The notes beneath the pieces were generated by a model. That model saw nothing but the letters and a program-made list of their open reading frames with translations. It was not told the origin of the DNA and made no database searches. From positions 75,948 through 139,947 of the forward strand of contig NZ_MDFM01000014.1 in assembly GCF_002939985.1 (NCBI RefSeq): a stretch of DNA of 64,000 nt. The letters run 5' to 3'. This DNA is from Xanthomonas hortorum pv. cynarae. GTDB lineage: Bacteria; Pseudomonadota; Gammaproteobacteria; Xanthomonadales; Xanthomonadaceae. The translations under genes were made by a program, and so were the position numbers. Shown in pieces: positions 16,305-25,343 of this stretch (the stretch's first letter is position 1; each line of letters opens with the position of its first letter).

Positions 16305-16880
16305 ATGTCGATGTGGCGCGATCAAGGTCCCAACAAGAAAGACGGCGTTCCGGCCGCCCCCGAAGTTCCTCCCGCCGCCGATGGCCGGTTGTTCACTGCC
16401 GAGGCCAGCCCCGCTCCACCGGTGCCTGCCGCCGCCCCGCCCGGTGTTGCGCCGGTGACGCCGGCATCCAGCACTGCGGCCCCGCAGCGCCAAAGTGATG
16501 CAAAAGAATCGCTGATCGCCGCCGACATCAGCATCGAAGGCAAGATCGAAGGCGCCGGTCACGTGCGTCTGGCCGGCCGCTTCAAGGGCGACGTCAACGT
16601 CAAGGGCGATCTCACCATCGAACGCGGCGCCAAGCTCAACGGCGGCGTGCGCGCCAACAAGGTGATCATCGCCGGCGAACTGGAGGGCAATATCGAATCG
16701 GCCGCGCAAGTGGAATTGCAGACCTCCGGCGTGCTGGTTGGCGACGTCAAAGCCGGTAGCCTCACCGTTGCTTCGGGCGCCCGCATGCGCGGCCAGGCCG
16801 ATTTCGGCTGGGGCGAAGACACCGGCAAACCGGTTGGTACGAGCAAGGCAATCGTGAGCGGAGACAGCGACGCCACATGA
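16305..16880 (+). CDS. Bactofilin family cytoskeletal protein
   Basis: The start at 16305 (MSMWRDQGPNKKDG) has GCGAGG upstream and gives 191 residues. The first 70 residues are Pro/Ala rich and disordered. The bactofilin (DUF583) beta-helix follows at about 75-180, with repeats such as ISIEGKIEGAGHVRLAGRFK, GDVNVKGDLTIERGAKLNG and VLVGDVKAGSLTVASGARM. Bactofilins polymerise without nucleotide and act as scaffolds for cell shape, wall enzymes or polar structures. The start codon of the next gene overlaps the stop of this one, so the two proteins are probably made together. Confidence 0.92.
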   Translation: MSMWRDQGPNKKDGVPAAPEVPPAADGRLFTAEASPAPPVPAAAPPGVAPVTPASSTAAPQRQSDAKESLIAADISIEGKIEGAGHVRLAGRFKGDVNVKGDLTIERGAKLNGGVRANKVIIAGELEGNIESAAQVELQTSGVLVGDVKAGSLTVASGARMRGQADFGWGEDTGKPVGTSKAIVSGDSDAT

Positions 16881-17242
16881 GTGCACCTCGCCCGGGCACG
16901 CCCGGTGCCACGCGCAGCTGTCCGCACTGCAAGGCGACGATTCTGGAAAGCGCCAGCGTCTGCCCTGCGTGCAAGCATCACCTGCGCTTCGACTCGGCAG
17001 CTGTGCAACATGCGCAGCCCGCCCCGATCGTGCCGCTCAAGGTCGACGGCACCATCCGTCATCCTGCCGATGGCGATCCATGGGAATACACCGTGGTGGT
17101 GTCGGTGCGTAACGGCAAGGGCGAAGAGATTCGCCGCCAGGTCGTGGATGTCGGCGCAATGCAGGGCGGCGAAGAGCGTGGATTTACGCTGGCCGTGGAA
17201 GCGACCGCGGTGCGCTCACCTGGCCGGCGTACGCGGCATTAG
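16877..17242 (+). CDS. Zinc-ribbon protein coupled to bactofilin (121 aa)
   Basis: The ATG overlaps the bactofilin TGA (ATGA, 16877-16880). The N-terminal zinc ribbon is CPHC...CPAC (about residues 15-35: RSCPHCKATILESASVCPAC). The rest (about 50-115) is a beta-rich domain with WEYTVVVSVRNGKGEEIRRQ. There is no membrane segment or signal peptide. The overlap strongly suggests that it works with, or is dosed with, the bactofilin. I do not recognise a named family for the C-terminal part. It ends RSPGRRTRH. Confidence 0.85.
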   Translation: MSAPRPGTPGATRSCPHCKATILESASVCPACKHHLRFDSAAVQHAQPAPIVPLKVDGTIRHPADGDPWEYTVVVSVRNGKGEEIRRQVVDVGAMQGGEERGFTLAVEATAVRSPGRRTRH

Positions 17243-17596
17243 GGTGTAAGACGGCAAGCGCCAGATGGAAGACATGCGGGAGATCGGGCGTGCGGGAGAT
17301 GAGGATCGGCGCGGGATCAACGCGGATAACGCCGACCACTCCTCGCTTTTGATGTTCGCTTGTCAGGCTTTATTTGCGTTCTCGATGCAGCAAAAGGCAA
17401 CGTCCTAGCGTCCCAGCGACGTTGAATGCGCACGTCTCGCCACGCGAAACGCTCGACCGCGTCGCGCTAGACGCTTTCGCGTAAGCACGCACGCGTCCAC
17501 CCGAACCTCGCCGTGCAAGCACGTGTCGGGCCGCTACGCCGATGCATGCCATTCCCATTCTCAGGATCTGCACACCGGCTTGGCCAGAGTTGCCGC
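17243..17596. other. 354-bp intergenic stretch, no gene recognised
   Basis: This lies between the zinc-ribbon protein and the DNA-repair operon. An imperfect inverted pair CAACGTC / GACGTTG surrounds CTAGCGTCCCAGC near 17400-17425, and there are CGCG-rich segments. No open frame with a ribosome-binding site is seen. It presumably holds the promoter of the repair operon, but no clear -35/-10 pair or LexA-type box could be read. Confidence 0.5.
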
Positions 17597-18607
17597 ATGC
17601 GCAACGGCAACGACAAACCTGGCGATCTGGTGGTGCTTGGCCCCGAGGGTCTGTATTGCCCGCAGGGCGACTTCCATATCGATCCCTGGCGGCCGGTGCC
17701 GCGTGCGGTGATCACCCACGGGCATGGCGACCACGCGCGCAGCGGCATGGGCGAATACCACTGCACGCACGAGAGCCTGCCGATCCTGCAGTGGCGCCTC
17801 GGCGAGCAGGCCTATCACACGCATGCCGATGGTGAAGCGTTTCGCCTGGGACGCGCGCAGGTGTCGCTGCATCCGGCCGGCCACGTGCTCGGCTCGGCGC
17901 AGGTGCGCATCGAAGTGGATGGCGAGGTCTGGGTCGCCTCGGGTGACTACAAACGCCAGCACGACCCCACCTGCAAGCCGTTCGAAGTGGTGCCGTGCGA
18001 CACCTTCATCACCGAAGCGACCTTCGGGCTGCCGGTGTATCGCTGGCCGGATACTTCAGACGTCGCAGCCGATATCGTCGCCTGGCGCCACGAATGCGCC
18101 GAGCGCGGCGAAGCGGCCATTCTGTATTGCTATGCATTGGGCAAGGCGCAACGGGTGTTGGCGGAACTGCGCGCCTGGGACACGCAACCGGCGTTGTTGC
18201 ATGGCGCGATCGCGGTGGGCGTGGAGGTGTATCGCCAGGCCGGCATCGCGATGCTGGACACCCAACCGGTCAGCGAACACGCGCGCGGCGCAGACTATGC
18301 CGGGCAATTGGTGTTGGCGCCGCCCTCGGCGGCCGGCAGCGCCTGGATCCGTCGCTTCCGGCATGCACAACAGGGCTTTGCATCGGGCTGGATGCGCATT
18401 CGCGGCAATCGCCGTCGGCGCAATTACGACCGCGGTTTTGTGGTGTCCGATCATGCCGATTGGCCGGACCTGTTGCGCACCATCGAAGAGACCGGCGCGC
18501 GGCGCGTGATCGCCACCCACGGCAACACCGATGCCTTGATCCAGCATCTGCTGGAACGCGGCGTCGCAGCCGAAGCCTTCCGCACCGATTTCGGAGCCGA
18601 AGAATGA
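17597..18607 (+). CDS. Ligase-associated DNA exonuclease (MBL/beta-CASP-like)
   Basis: The start at 17597 (MRNGNDKPGDLVVLG) gives 336 residues, and a longer upstream frame is unsupported. The metallo-beta-lactamase metal motif VITHGHGDHARSGM (HxHxDH), a second His in LHPAGHVLGSAQV and the DYKRQHDPTCKPFE segment are present. These define the exonuclease that accompanies an ATP-dependent ligase, an Lhr-like helicase and a metallophosphoesterase in many Proteobacteria. It is predicted to process DNA ends during repair. It is the first gene of the operon here; the ligase follows after 226 bases that contain one small possible gene. Confidence 0.92.
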   Translation: MRNGNDKPGDLVVLGPEGLYCPQGDFHIDPWRPVPRAVITHGHGDHARSGMGEYHCTHESLPILQWRLGEQAYHTHADGEAFRLGRAQVSLHPAGHVLGSAQVRIEVDGEVWVASGDYKRQHDPTCKPFEVVPCDTFITEATFGLPVYRWPDTSDVAADIVAWRHECAERGEAAILYCYALGKAQRVLAELRAWDTQPALLHGAIAVGVEVYRQAGIAMLDTQPVSEHARGADYAGQLVLAPPSAAGSAWIRRFRHAQQGFASGWMRIRGNRRRRNYDRGFVVSDHADWPDLLRTIEETGARRVIATHGNTDALIQHLLERGVAAEAFRTDFGAEE

Positions 18608-18837
18608 ACCCGCTGCCCGCACGTCGGTATGTTCGCGCACGTCCCCGCATTCGCCTGAGCGGTGCGCTTGCGTTTCGTCGGCACGCCTTGGCGTTTCGCA
18701 TTCATCGCGCTACGCCTGCCGCCATTGTCGGACCACCGCAGCCGCAGCGTCGCGTACGCAGCTTGAGTGCGTTTACGCAACGCGCAATGAAACTACGTGC
18801 CGCAGGCAAGTGCGCAACGACGCAGGCACTGCCGTGA
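18604..18837 (+). CDS. Possible small Arg-rich protein inside the repair operon (77 aa)
   Basis: An ATG overlapping the exonuclease TGA (ATGA) opens a frame of 77 residues ending four bases into the ligase gene (TGA over GTG AAG). The product is very basic and Arg/Pro rich (MNPLPARRYVRARPRIRL) with no recognisable domain. Coupling geometry at both ends is what would be expected of a translated gene, but the composition is also typical of spurious frames in high-GC DNA. It fills an otherwise unusual 226-base gap. Low confidence; conservation across species would decide. Confidence 0.3.
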   Translation: MNPLPARRYVRARPRIRLSGALAFRRHALAFRIHRATPAAIVGPPQPQRRVRSLSAFTQRAMKLRAAGKCATTQALP

Positions 18838-20438
18838 AGCGTTTTGCTGCGTTGTACCGCACCCTGGATCGCAGTACCGGCACGCTCGACAAGCGTGCCG
18901 CGTTGGTGCGTTATTTTGGCAGCGCACCGCCGCTTGATGCGGCGTGGGCGCTGTATTTACTGGCCGGCGGCAAGGTGGCCAGCACACGCATGCGCATCGC
19001 CAGCAGCGGCGAGTTGCGCGAATGGATCACCGAGACCGCCGGTATTGCCGATTGGTTGGTTGCAGATAGCTACGACCACGTCGGCGATCTGGCTGAAACG
19101 CTGGCATTGCTGTTGGATGACCCGGCCACCGAAGCGGCCGATTTACCGCTTGCAGAATGGATCGAACAGCGGCTTCTGCCGATCGCCAATCAAGACGTCG
19201 ATGTACGCAAGGCCTGCATCGTGCAGGCGTGGCGCAGCCTGGCCTTCGACGAGCGTTTGGTGTTCAACAAGCTGCTGACCGGCGCGCTGCGCGTCGGCGT
19301 GTCGCAGCGACTGGTGCAACAGGCCTTGGCCGAGATGTCCGGGATAGAGATCGCACGCATTGCGCAGCGCATGCTCGGCAGCTGGCGGCCGCATCCGACC
19401 TATCTGGCCAACCTGCTGACCGCCGAAGAATTGCCCGGCGATCGGCAGCAGCCCTACCCGTTCTTTCTCGCCTCGCCACTGGAAGCCGAGGTCGAAACGC
19501 TGGGCACGGTCGATGCCTGGTTGCTGGAATGGAAGTGGGACGGCATTCGGCTGCAGCTGATTCGACGCGCTGGCGAAGCGGCGTTGTGGTCGCGCGGCGA
19601 AGAACGTCTGGATGGTCGTTTTCCGGAAATCGAACAGGCTGCGATGCAGTTGCCAGAGGGCACCGTCATTGATGGCGAGCTGTTGGCCTGGCAACCGGAG
19701 CAGCCATTACCGATGCCATTCACTGCCTTGCAGACGCGCATCCAGCGGCTCAAGCCCGGGCCAAAGACGTTGGCGGCAGCGCCAGCGCGCGTGGTTGCCT
19801 ACGACTTGCTTGAACTGGGTGGCGAAGATCTGCGCGAGCGTCCATTGCAGGAGCGTCGTGTGCTGCTGGAAGGCGTGCTCACGACGCTCGCCGATGCGCG
19901 CATCGTCGCTTCGCCGCTGGTGCAGGTCGGCGATTGGCAAACCGCCGCGCAAGTGCGCCTGGATGCACGCGAGCGCGGCGTGGAAGGGCTGATGCTCAAG
20001 CGCGCCAACTCGATCTACCAGTCCGGTCGCCGACGCGGCGACTGGTGGAAATGGAAGATCGACCCGCTCACCATCGATGCGGTGCTGCTGTATGCGCAAG
20101 CCGGTCATGGCCGGCGCAGCACGCTGTACACCGACTACACCTTCGGGCTGTGGCACGAGGGCCAGCTGGTGCCGATCGCCAAGGCCTACTCCGGTCTGGA
20201 CGACAAGGAAATTCTGCAACTGGATCGCTGGATCCGCGCCAATACCACCGAGCGCTTCGGCCCGGTGCGTGCGGTCACCGCGCATCATGTGTTCGAGCTG
20301 GGGTTCGAAGCGGTCAATCGCAGCGCGCGGCACAAGTCCGGCATTGCGGTGCGTTTTCCGCGGATTTTGCGCTGGCGCCAGGACAAGCCGATGGCCGAGG
20401 CCGATCACCTGAGCAGCTTGCAGGCGCTGGCACGGTGA
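18834..20438 (+). CDS. ATP-dependent DNA ligase (repair-cluster type)
   Basis: GTG 18834 (MKRFAALYRTLD) was preferred to the upstream in-frame GTG 18810; it gives 534 residues. An N-terminal helical DNA-binding domain (about 1-200) precedes the nucleotidyltransferase domain. That domain has motif I EWKWDGIR (adenylated Lys234), motif III-like VAYDLLELGGED, motif IV EGLMLKR and motif V DWWKWK. An OB domain follows (about 420-530). It seals nicks using ATP, in contrast with the NAD-dependent replicative LigA. The stop overlaps the next start (GTGA). It is part of the exonuclease-ligase-helicase-endonuclease set. Confidence 0.93.
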   Translation: MKRFAALYRTLDRSTGTLDKRAALVRYFGSAPPLDAAWALYLLAGGKVASTRMRIASSGELREWITETAGIADWLVADSYDHVGDLAETLALLLDDPATEAADLPLAEWIEQRLLPIANQDVDVRKACIVQAWRSLAFDERLVFNKLLTGALRVGVSQRLVQQALAEMSGIEIARIAQRMLGSWRPHPTYLANLLTAEELPGDRQQPYPFFLASPLEAEVETLGTVDAWLLEWKWDGIRLQLIRRAGEAALWSRGEERLDGRFPEIEQAAMQLPEGTVIDGELLAWQPEQPLPMPFTALQTRIQRLKPGPKTLAAAPARVVAYDLLELGGEDLRERPLQERRVLLEGVLTTLADARIVASPLVQVGDWQTAAQVRLDARERGVEGLMLKRANSIYQSGRRRGDWWKWKIDPLTIDAVLLYAQAGHGRRSTLYTDYTFGLWHEGQLVPIAKAYSGLDDKEILQLDRWIRANTTERFGPVRAVTAHHVFELGFEAVNRSARHKSGIAVRFPRILRWRQDKPMAEADHLSSLQALAR

Positions 20439-22930
20439 GCGACGCGCAGCAGACACGCGGCACGCCGTTGCAGCAATGGCGTGCCTGGTTCGCGCAGCGC
20501 GGCTGGGCGCCGTTACCGTTTCAACGCGATGTGTGGAAGCGCTATCTCGATGGCGAATCCGGCTTGCTGCATACGCCAACCGGCAGCGGCAAGACGCTGG
20601 CGGCCTTCGGCGGGCCGCTGCTGGAAGCGTTGGCTGCACGCGGGCGCCGCACGCCGATCAAATCTGTCACGACGACTGCGCGTCGTCAGCAGCAACGCAC
20701 ACTGCAAGTATTGTGGATCACCCCGTTGCGCGCACTCGCCGCAGATACCGCACGCGCTCTACGCGAGCCGGTGGAGGCGTTGGGGCTGGATTGGCAGGTG
20801 GGCTTGCGTACCGGCGATGCCAGCGCGCGCGACAAGCGGCTGGCGCGCAGCGGCAAGCTCGATGTACTGGTCACCACGCCCGAATCGTTGGCGTTGTTGC
20901 TGTCGTACCCGGACACCGCGCCGCAGTTGTCGGCGCTGCGCTGCGTGATCGTCGACGAGTGGCATGAGCTGCTCGGCAACAAACGCGGCGTGTTGCTGCA
21001 ACTGTGCTTGGCGCGCTTGCGCGGCTGGGCGCCGGCACTACGCATCTGGGGCTTGTCGGCGACGCTGGGCAACCTGGCGCAGGCACGCGACGTGCTGTTG
21101 CCGCATCGCCCGGAGGCTGCGCTGGTCTCGGGCGTCAAACCGCGCGCGATGACGTTGGAGACGTTGTTGCCGGAGAGCGGCGAACGCTTTCCCTGGGCCG
21201 GGCATCTGGGCCTGGCGCAGCTGGCGCGCGTGCTGCAGAAGATCATGCAGCAACGTACCAGCCTGGTGTTTACCAACACGCGCGCGCAGGCGGAGTTATG
21301 GCATCAGGCATTGAACGCGGTATGGCCGGACGATCCGGCCACGCTCGCGTTGCATCACGGCTCGTTGGACCCCTCGCTGCGCGCAGCGGCCGAACTTGGC
21401 TTGCGCGACGGCAGCCTGCGCTGCGTGGTGGCAACCTCCAGCCTGGATCTGGGCGTGGATTTTCCGGCGGTGGATCAGGTACTGCAGGTCGGCAGCCCGA
21501 AAGGCATTGCCCGCTTGCTGCAGCGTGCGGGCCGCGCGCGTCACCGCCCGGGCGAATCCGGACACGTGGTGTGCGTGCCCTCGCATGCGCTGGAACTGGT
21601 GGAATACGCCGCGGCACGCCGCGCGATCATGCACGGACACATCGAGGCGCGCCCACCGCCACGCCTGTCGCTGGATGTATTGGCGCAGCACTGCGTCACG
21701 CTCGCACTCGGCGGCGGTTTCCACGCCGATGCAGTGTTTGAAGAAGTGCGCGGCACCGATGCATTTGCGGCGCTGGATAAAGCCACCTGGCAAGCGGTGC
21801 TCGACTTCATCGTACAAGGCGGCAGCGCGCTGGCGCACTACCCGGATTTTCACAAGGTCATTCGCGACGAAGATGGCGTGTATCGCGTCATCGATCGGCG
21901 CGTCGCGCTGCGGCACCGCTTGTCCATCGGCACGATCACCAGCGATGGCAGCGTACGCGTGCAGTTTTTGCGCGGCGGCCGCCTGGGTGCGGTGGAAGAA
22001 CAATTCGTCGGCCGTCTGCGCCGTGGCGATCGTTTTCAATTCGCCGGCCGTTTGCTGGAGCTGGTGCGGCTGGAAGACATGACCGCTTATGTGCGCGTGG
22101 CCAAGGGCGGCAGTGGCGTGGTGCCGAAATGGATGGGCGGGCGCATGCCGTTGTCGTCGGCCTTGGGACGCGAGGTCGAGGCGGTGTTTGCCGATCCCGG
22201 CGATGCGCCGGAAATGCAGGCGCTTGCGCCGTTGCTGCGCCTGCAGTCATCGCTGTCCTCGCTTCCCGGCCCGGACCATCTGCTGGTGGAAAGCATCAAG
22301 GCGCGCGATGGACGGCACGTATTCGTGTATCCGTTCGCCGGGCGTCAGGTCAATGAAGGGCTGGCTGCATTGCTTGCCGCACGCTGGGGTCGGCGTCAGC
22401 GCAACACCTTCAGTTTTGCCGCCAACGATTATGGCTTTGTGCTGTCGCCCGCGCAGGATGTGGAACTCGATGCGAGCGTGCTGCAGAGCTTGCTGTCGCC
22501 GGCCGGGTTGCTCGACGATCTGCGCGACAGCCTCAATCTGGGCGAGTTGGCACGCCGGCAATTCCGCGAGATCGCACGCGTTGCCGGGTTGCTGTCGCCA
22601 GCGCTGCCTGGCCGTGCACCACGCAGCCTGCGTCAGCTGCAGGCCTCCAGCGGCTTGCTCTACGACGTGTTGCAGCGCTTCGATCCCGAGCATCTGCTGC
22701 TTGCTCAAGCTGAGCGCGAAGTGTTCGAAGGCCAGCTCGAACTGGCGCGGCTTGCGCATGCACTGGAAGATTGCGCACGCCGCGAACTACGCCTGTGCAA
22801 ACCGCGCAGTCTGACTCCCCTGTCGTTTCCGTTATGGGCAGAACGTGTGCGCGGCCAACTGAGTACCGAAGACTGGAAGGCCCGCGTGCTGCGCGCTGCC
22901 GAACAACTGGAGCGTAAACATGGGCGATAG
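20435..22930 (+). CDS. Ligase-associated DEXH-box helicase (Lhr-like)
   Basis: The GTG at 20435 overlaps the ligase stop, giving 831 residues. The first residues are SDAQQTRGTPLQQWRAWF. Superfamily 2 motifs are: Q/I region FQRDVWKRYLDGESGLLHTP with TGSGKT (Walker A), VIVDEWHEL (DEWH motif II), GLSATLGN (motif III), FTNTRAQAELW (IV), TSSLDLGVDF (V) and QRAGRARHRPGE (VI). The C-terminal winged-helix and beta-barrel parts match the Lhr core. Lhr-core enzymes translocate 3'-to-5' on single-stranded DNA, and this is predicted to unwind DNA or RNA:DNA during repair. It overlaps the PdeM gene by 11 bases. Confidence 0.93.
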   Translation: MSDAQQTRGTPLQQWRAWFAQRGWAPLPFQRDVWKRYLDGESGLLHTPTGSGKTLAAFGGPLLEALAARGRRTPIKSVTTTARRQQQRTLQVLWITPLRALAADTARALREPVEALGLDWQVGLRTGDASARDKRLARSGKLDVLVTTPESLALLLSYPDTAPQLSALRCVIVDEWHELLGNKRGVLLQLCLARLRGWAPALRIWGLSATLGNLAQARDVLLPHRPEAALVSGVKPRAMTLETLLPESGERFPWAGHLGLAQLARVLQKIMQQRTSLVFTNTRAQAELWHQALNAVWPDDPATLALHHGSLDPSLRAAAELGLRDGSLRCVVATSSLDLGVDFPAVDQVLQVGSPKGIARLLQRAGRARHRPGESGHVVCVPSHALELVEYAAARRAIMHGHIEARPPPRLSLDVLAQHCVTLALGGGFHADAVFEEVRGTDAFAALDKATWQAVLDFIVQGGSALAHYPDFHKVIRDEDGVYRVIDRRVALRHRLSIGTITSDGSVRVQFLRGGRLGAVEEQFVGRLRRGDRFQFAGRLLELVRLEDMTAYVRVAKGGSGVVPKWMGGRMPLSSALGREVEAVFADPGDAPEMQALAPLLRLQSSLSSLPGPDHLLVESIKARDGRHVFVYPFAGRQVNEGLAALLAARWGRRQRNTFSFAANDYGFVLSPAQDVELDASVLQSLLSPAGLLDDLRDSLNLGELARRQFREIARVAGLLSPALPGRAPRSLRQLQASSGLLYDVLQRFDPEHLLLAQAEREVFEGQLELARLAHALEDCARRELRLCKPRSLTPLSFPLWAERVRGQLSTEDWKARVLRAAEQLERKHGR

Positions 22931-23564
22931 CGTGCAACTGCAGCTAGCCGGCGAAACAGTGGAACTACTCGGCGAACGTGCGCTGTACCGGCCGGCACAA
23001 CGCGCCTTGTTGATCGCCGACCTGCACCTGGGCAAGGCCGATGTGTTCCGCCGTGCGGGCATCGGGATGCCGGCCGGCGGCACCGCGCACGATCTGGATC
23101 GGCTGGATGCGTTGCTGCAACAACGCGACGTGGGTGCGCTATGGATCCTCGGCGATCTGCTGCACGGGCCTGCCCCGCGCGCGGCCTGGCATCGCCGCTG
23201 GAGCGCATGGCGCGAGCGTCACTGCGCGTTGCGCGTGATCGCCATCCGCGGCAACCACGACCGCGCCCTGGCCGGTGCGGATCTGCATATCGAAGCGGCC
23301 GGCGAGCAGGTCGAAGACGGCCCGTTCGTGCTGCGCCACGATCCCTTGCCGCATCCTACCGGGCACGTGCTGTGCGGGCATCTGCATCCGCTGGCCGCGC
23401 TGCCTGGCATGTCGCGTCGCTGGCCGGCATTCTGGCTGCGCGAGCGCGTCACCATCCTGCCGGCGTTCTCGCATTTCACCGCCGGCATCGTGCCAACGCT
23501 GATCGAAGGCGAGCGCCTGGTCGCCTGTGTGGAAGGCGATGCGGTGGCGTTGCCGGTGCGCTAG
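22920..23564 (+). CDS. pdeM: Ligase-associated DNA damage response endonuclease PdeM
   Basis: This 214-residue protein is a calcineurin-like metallophosphoesterase with motifs LIADLHLGK, ILGDLLHG, AIRGNHDRAL, LRHDP and VLCGHLHPLA, giving the complete set of binuclear metal ligands. It is the last gene of the repair operon, and the start lies inside the helicase 3' end. Relatives in Pseudomonas putida (MPE) are manganese-dependent DNA endonucleases encoded beside a ligase, an exonuclease and Lhr. The same role is inferred here. Confidence 0.92.
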   Translation: MGDSVQLQLAGETVELLGERALYRPAQRALLIADLHLGKADVFRRAGIGMPAGGTAHDLDRLDALLQQRDVGALWILGDLLHGPAPRAAWHRRWSAWRERHCALRVIAIRGNHDRALAGADLHIEAAGEQVEDGPFVLRHDPLPHPTGHVLCGHLHPLAALPGMSRRWPAFWLRERVTILPAFSHFTAGIVPTLIEGERLVACVEGDAVALPVR

Positions 23565-23585
23565 CGACACAGCAGTGCGACTGCG

Positions 23586-23616
23586 ATCACGCCATCACGC
23601 CATCACGCCATTACGC
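23586..23616. repeat. Short tandem repeat, 8-bp unit ATCACGCC
   Basis: Three exact copies of ATCACGCC are followed by a partial fourth (ATTACGC), in the 94-bp gap between pdeM and the convergent monooxygenase pseudogene. Slippage could change the copy number. Confidence 0.85.
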
Positions 23617-23658
23617 ATCAGATAGATCACGCGTGTGGCCCGCAACAACCCATACGCG

Positions 23659-24953
23659 CTACATCACGGCTTTAACGCCATCGGCCTCAGCACGTGTTTG
23701 CAGCTGCGGCGACAGCTGCGGCTGCGGCACTGGTTGCGACAACGCCTCCACAAACTCCGGTGCCAACGCCAGCTTGCCGAACCAACCCTGCTGGGTACCG
23801 CTGAGCACACGCAGCATATGTCCGCGCCCGCCAGGCACGCGGCCCATCGGGCGCAGCAGCAGGTCGCGTCCGTGTGCCCATAGGTCGCGCTCGGACTGGA
23901 ACAGCGGCGTCAACCAACGGCTCCAGCGGTGGTAGATCGCCACATGCGCCTGGCGCTGACGCTGATAGTGCTGCAAGGCCGCATCCAGATCGACGCCGAC
24001 CCGCAAGGCATCGCGCATCGCCAACGCGTCCAGCAGCGCCATGTTGACGCCCTGCCCCAGCTGCGGACTCATCGCATGAGCGGCATCGCCGGCCAGCACG
24101 AAACGGCCGCGATGCCAGCGCGTCACCACCGCGTCGCGGTAACTGGCACGCGCCAGTGCGCCATGCACTTGCACGGTTTCCAGGCGGGCGTGTGCATCCG
24201 GCCACATCTGCGCCACTTCATCGCGCCATGCCGTGATGCCGCGCTGTTCCCACGCGGCAAAATCGCTGCACGGCAGGCTCCAGAAAAAACTCAGCCGCGG
24301 CGTGTCGTCGCCGGGCCGAGTGCCCACCGGCAGCAGGCCGATCATCTTGCGTGCGCCGATATAACGCTGTCGCAGCTCATCGACGAACGGCCAATCCTCG
24401 CGTGGCAACAGGCACCACAGCGCCCCCACGGATAGACCCGATCCAGCCGCGTGCCCTGCGCCTGCGCGCGTAGCGTGGAGGCCGAGCCATCGGCGGCGAT
24501 GATCAGATCGTACGGACCATGCCAGTGCCCGCGCTGGTCCTGCACGCGCACGCCGTCGTGATCGATCGCGGTGATCTGCGTATCCACATGCAGCTGCGCC
24601 TGCTCCGGCCATGCATCGCGCAACAGCGCGAACAAGGCGCCGCGCTGCATGCCCAAGCCCATCAGCCGCGTATCCAGATCGCGATACTGCATGTCCATCA
24701 CCGCGCGCCCGCACGGCGTCTCGCCATACAGCCGCCGCACCGGCGCGCCATGCGCAAGCGCCTGCGGCAGCAATCCCATCTTCCACAACACCTGCAGGCC
24801 GCTGGGCTGCAACAGAAATCCTGCGCCCACCGGCCCGGGCGCGACGGCGCGCTCGAACACGTCCAGTCGATGCCCATCGGCACCCAGCAGCACGGCCAGT
24901 GCCTGCCCCGCCGTGCCATAGCCCACTACCGCAATCCGTAATGCTCGTTGCAT
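23659..24953 (-). pseudogene. FAD-dependent monooxygenase, single frameshift
   Basis: The N-terminal half reads in one frame from ATG 24953 (MQRALRIAVVGYGTAGQALA, a GxGxxG FAD-binding Rossmann motif; LIIAADGSASTLR). The C-terminal half reads in another frame (GRFVLAGDAAHAMSPQLGQG, the GD motif; then MALLDALAMRDAL) to the stop at 23659. The two frames meet at a run of five C on the plus strand (24423-24427). One extra base there would restore RVYPWGALWCLLPRED and a continuous protein of about 431 residues. This is a typical aromatic-ring or PHBH-like flavoprotein hydroxylase. It is a recent frameshift, a sequencing error or a slippage switch; nothing else is broken. Confidence 0.88.
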
Positions 24954-24999
24954 CGTCCCTGCTCTGTTTCGCTAGCACCGATCCCGCATGGACCGATGC

Positions 25000-25027
25000 A
25001 AAAAAAACCCCGCCGTGGCGGGGTTCT
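25000..25027 (-). terminator. Rho-independent terminator of the cold-shock gene
   Basis: On the minus strand, an AACCCCGCCACGGCGGGGTT hairpin is followed by TTTTTT. It lies about 22 bases after the cold-shock stop and before the monooxygenase start. Confidence 0.9.
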
Positions 25028-25049
25028 TCAACCGCACAATCGAGTCACG

Positions 25050-25256
25050 TCACTCGACCGGCGTGATGTTCGAAGCCTGGGCACCCTTGGGGCCCTGGGT
25101 CACGTCATAACTGACGCGCTGGCCTTCCTGCAGGCTGCGAAAGCCCTTGGAGTTGATCGCGGAGAAGTGCGCGAAGACATCGGCGCTGCCGTCCTCCGGT
25201 GAGATGAAGCCAAATCCCTTGGCGTCGTTGAACCACTTGACGGTACCGTTCTGCAT
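25050..25256 (-). CDS. Cold-shock domain protein (CspA family)
   Basis: The start at 25256 ([18 protein letters not shown]) gives 68 residues, the usual CspA size. The RNA-binding motifs RNP1 (KGFGFI) and RNP2 (VFAHF) and the closing [15 protein letters not shown] are present. It binds single-stranded nucleic acid and acts as an RNA chaperone. It has its own terminator. The upstream region before the phosphorylase gene is under 90 bases, so a long cold-shock leader would have to overlap that gene's 3' end. Whether this copy is cold-induced or constitutive cannot be read from the sequence. Confidence 0.95.
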   Translation of the reverse strand: MQNGTVKWFNDAKGFGFISPEDGSADVFAHFSAINSKGFRSLQEGQRVSYDVTQGPKGAQASNITPVE

Positions 25257-25343
25257 GGTGATGCGAGACCTTTGCAATAATTAATGGGTGGTGTACGGCG
25301 ATGCGTACGCGCCGAGTATGCAAAGCTTATGCCCCAATGACAA

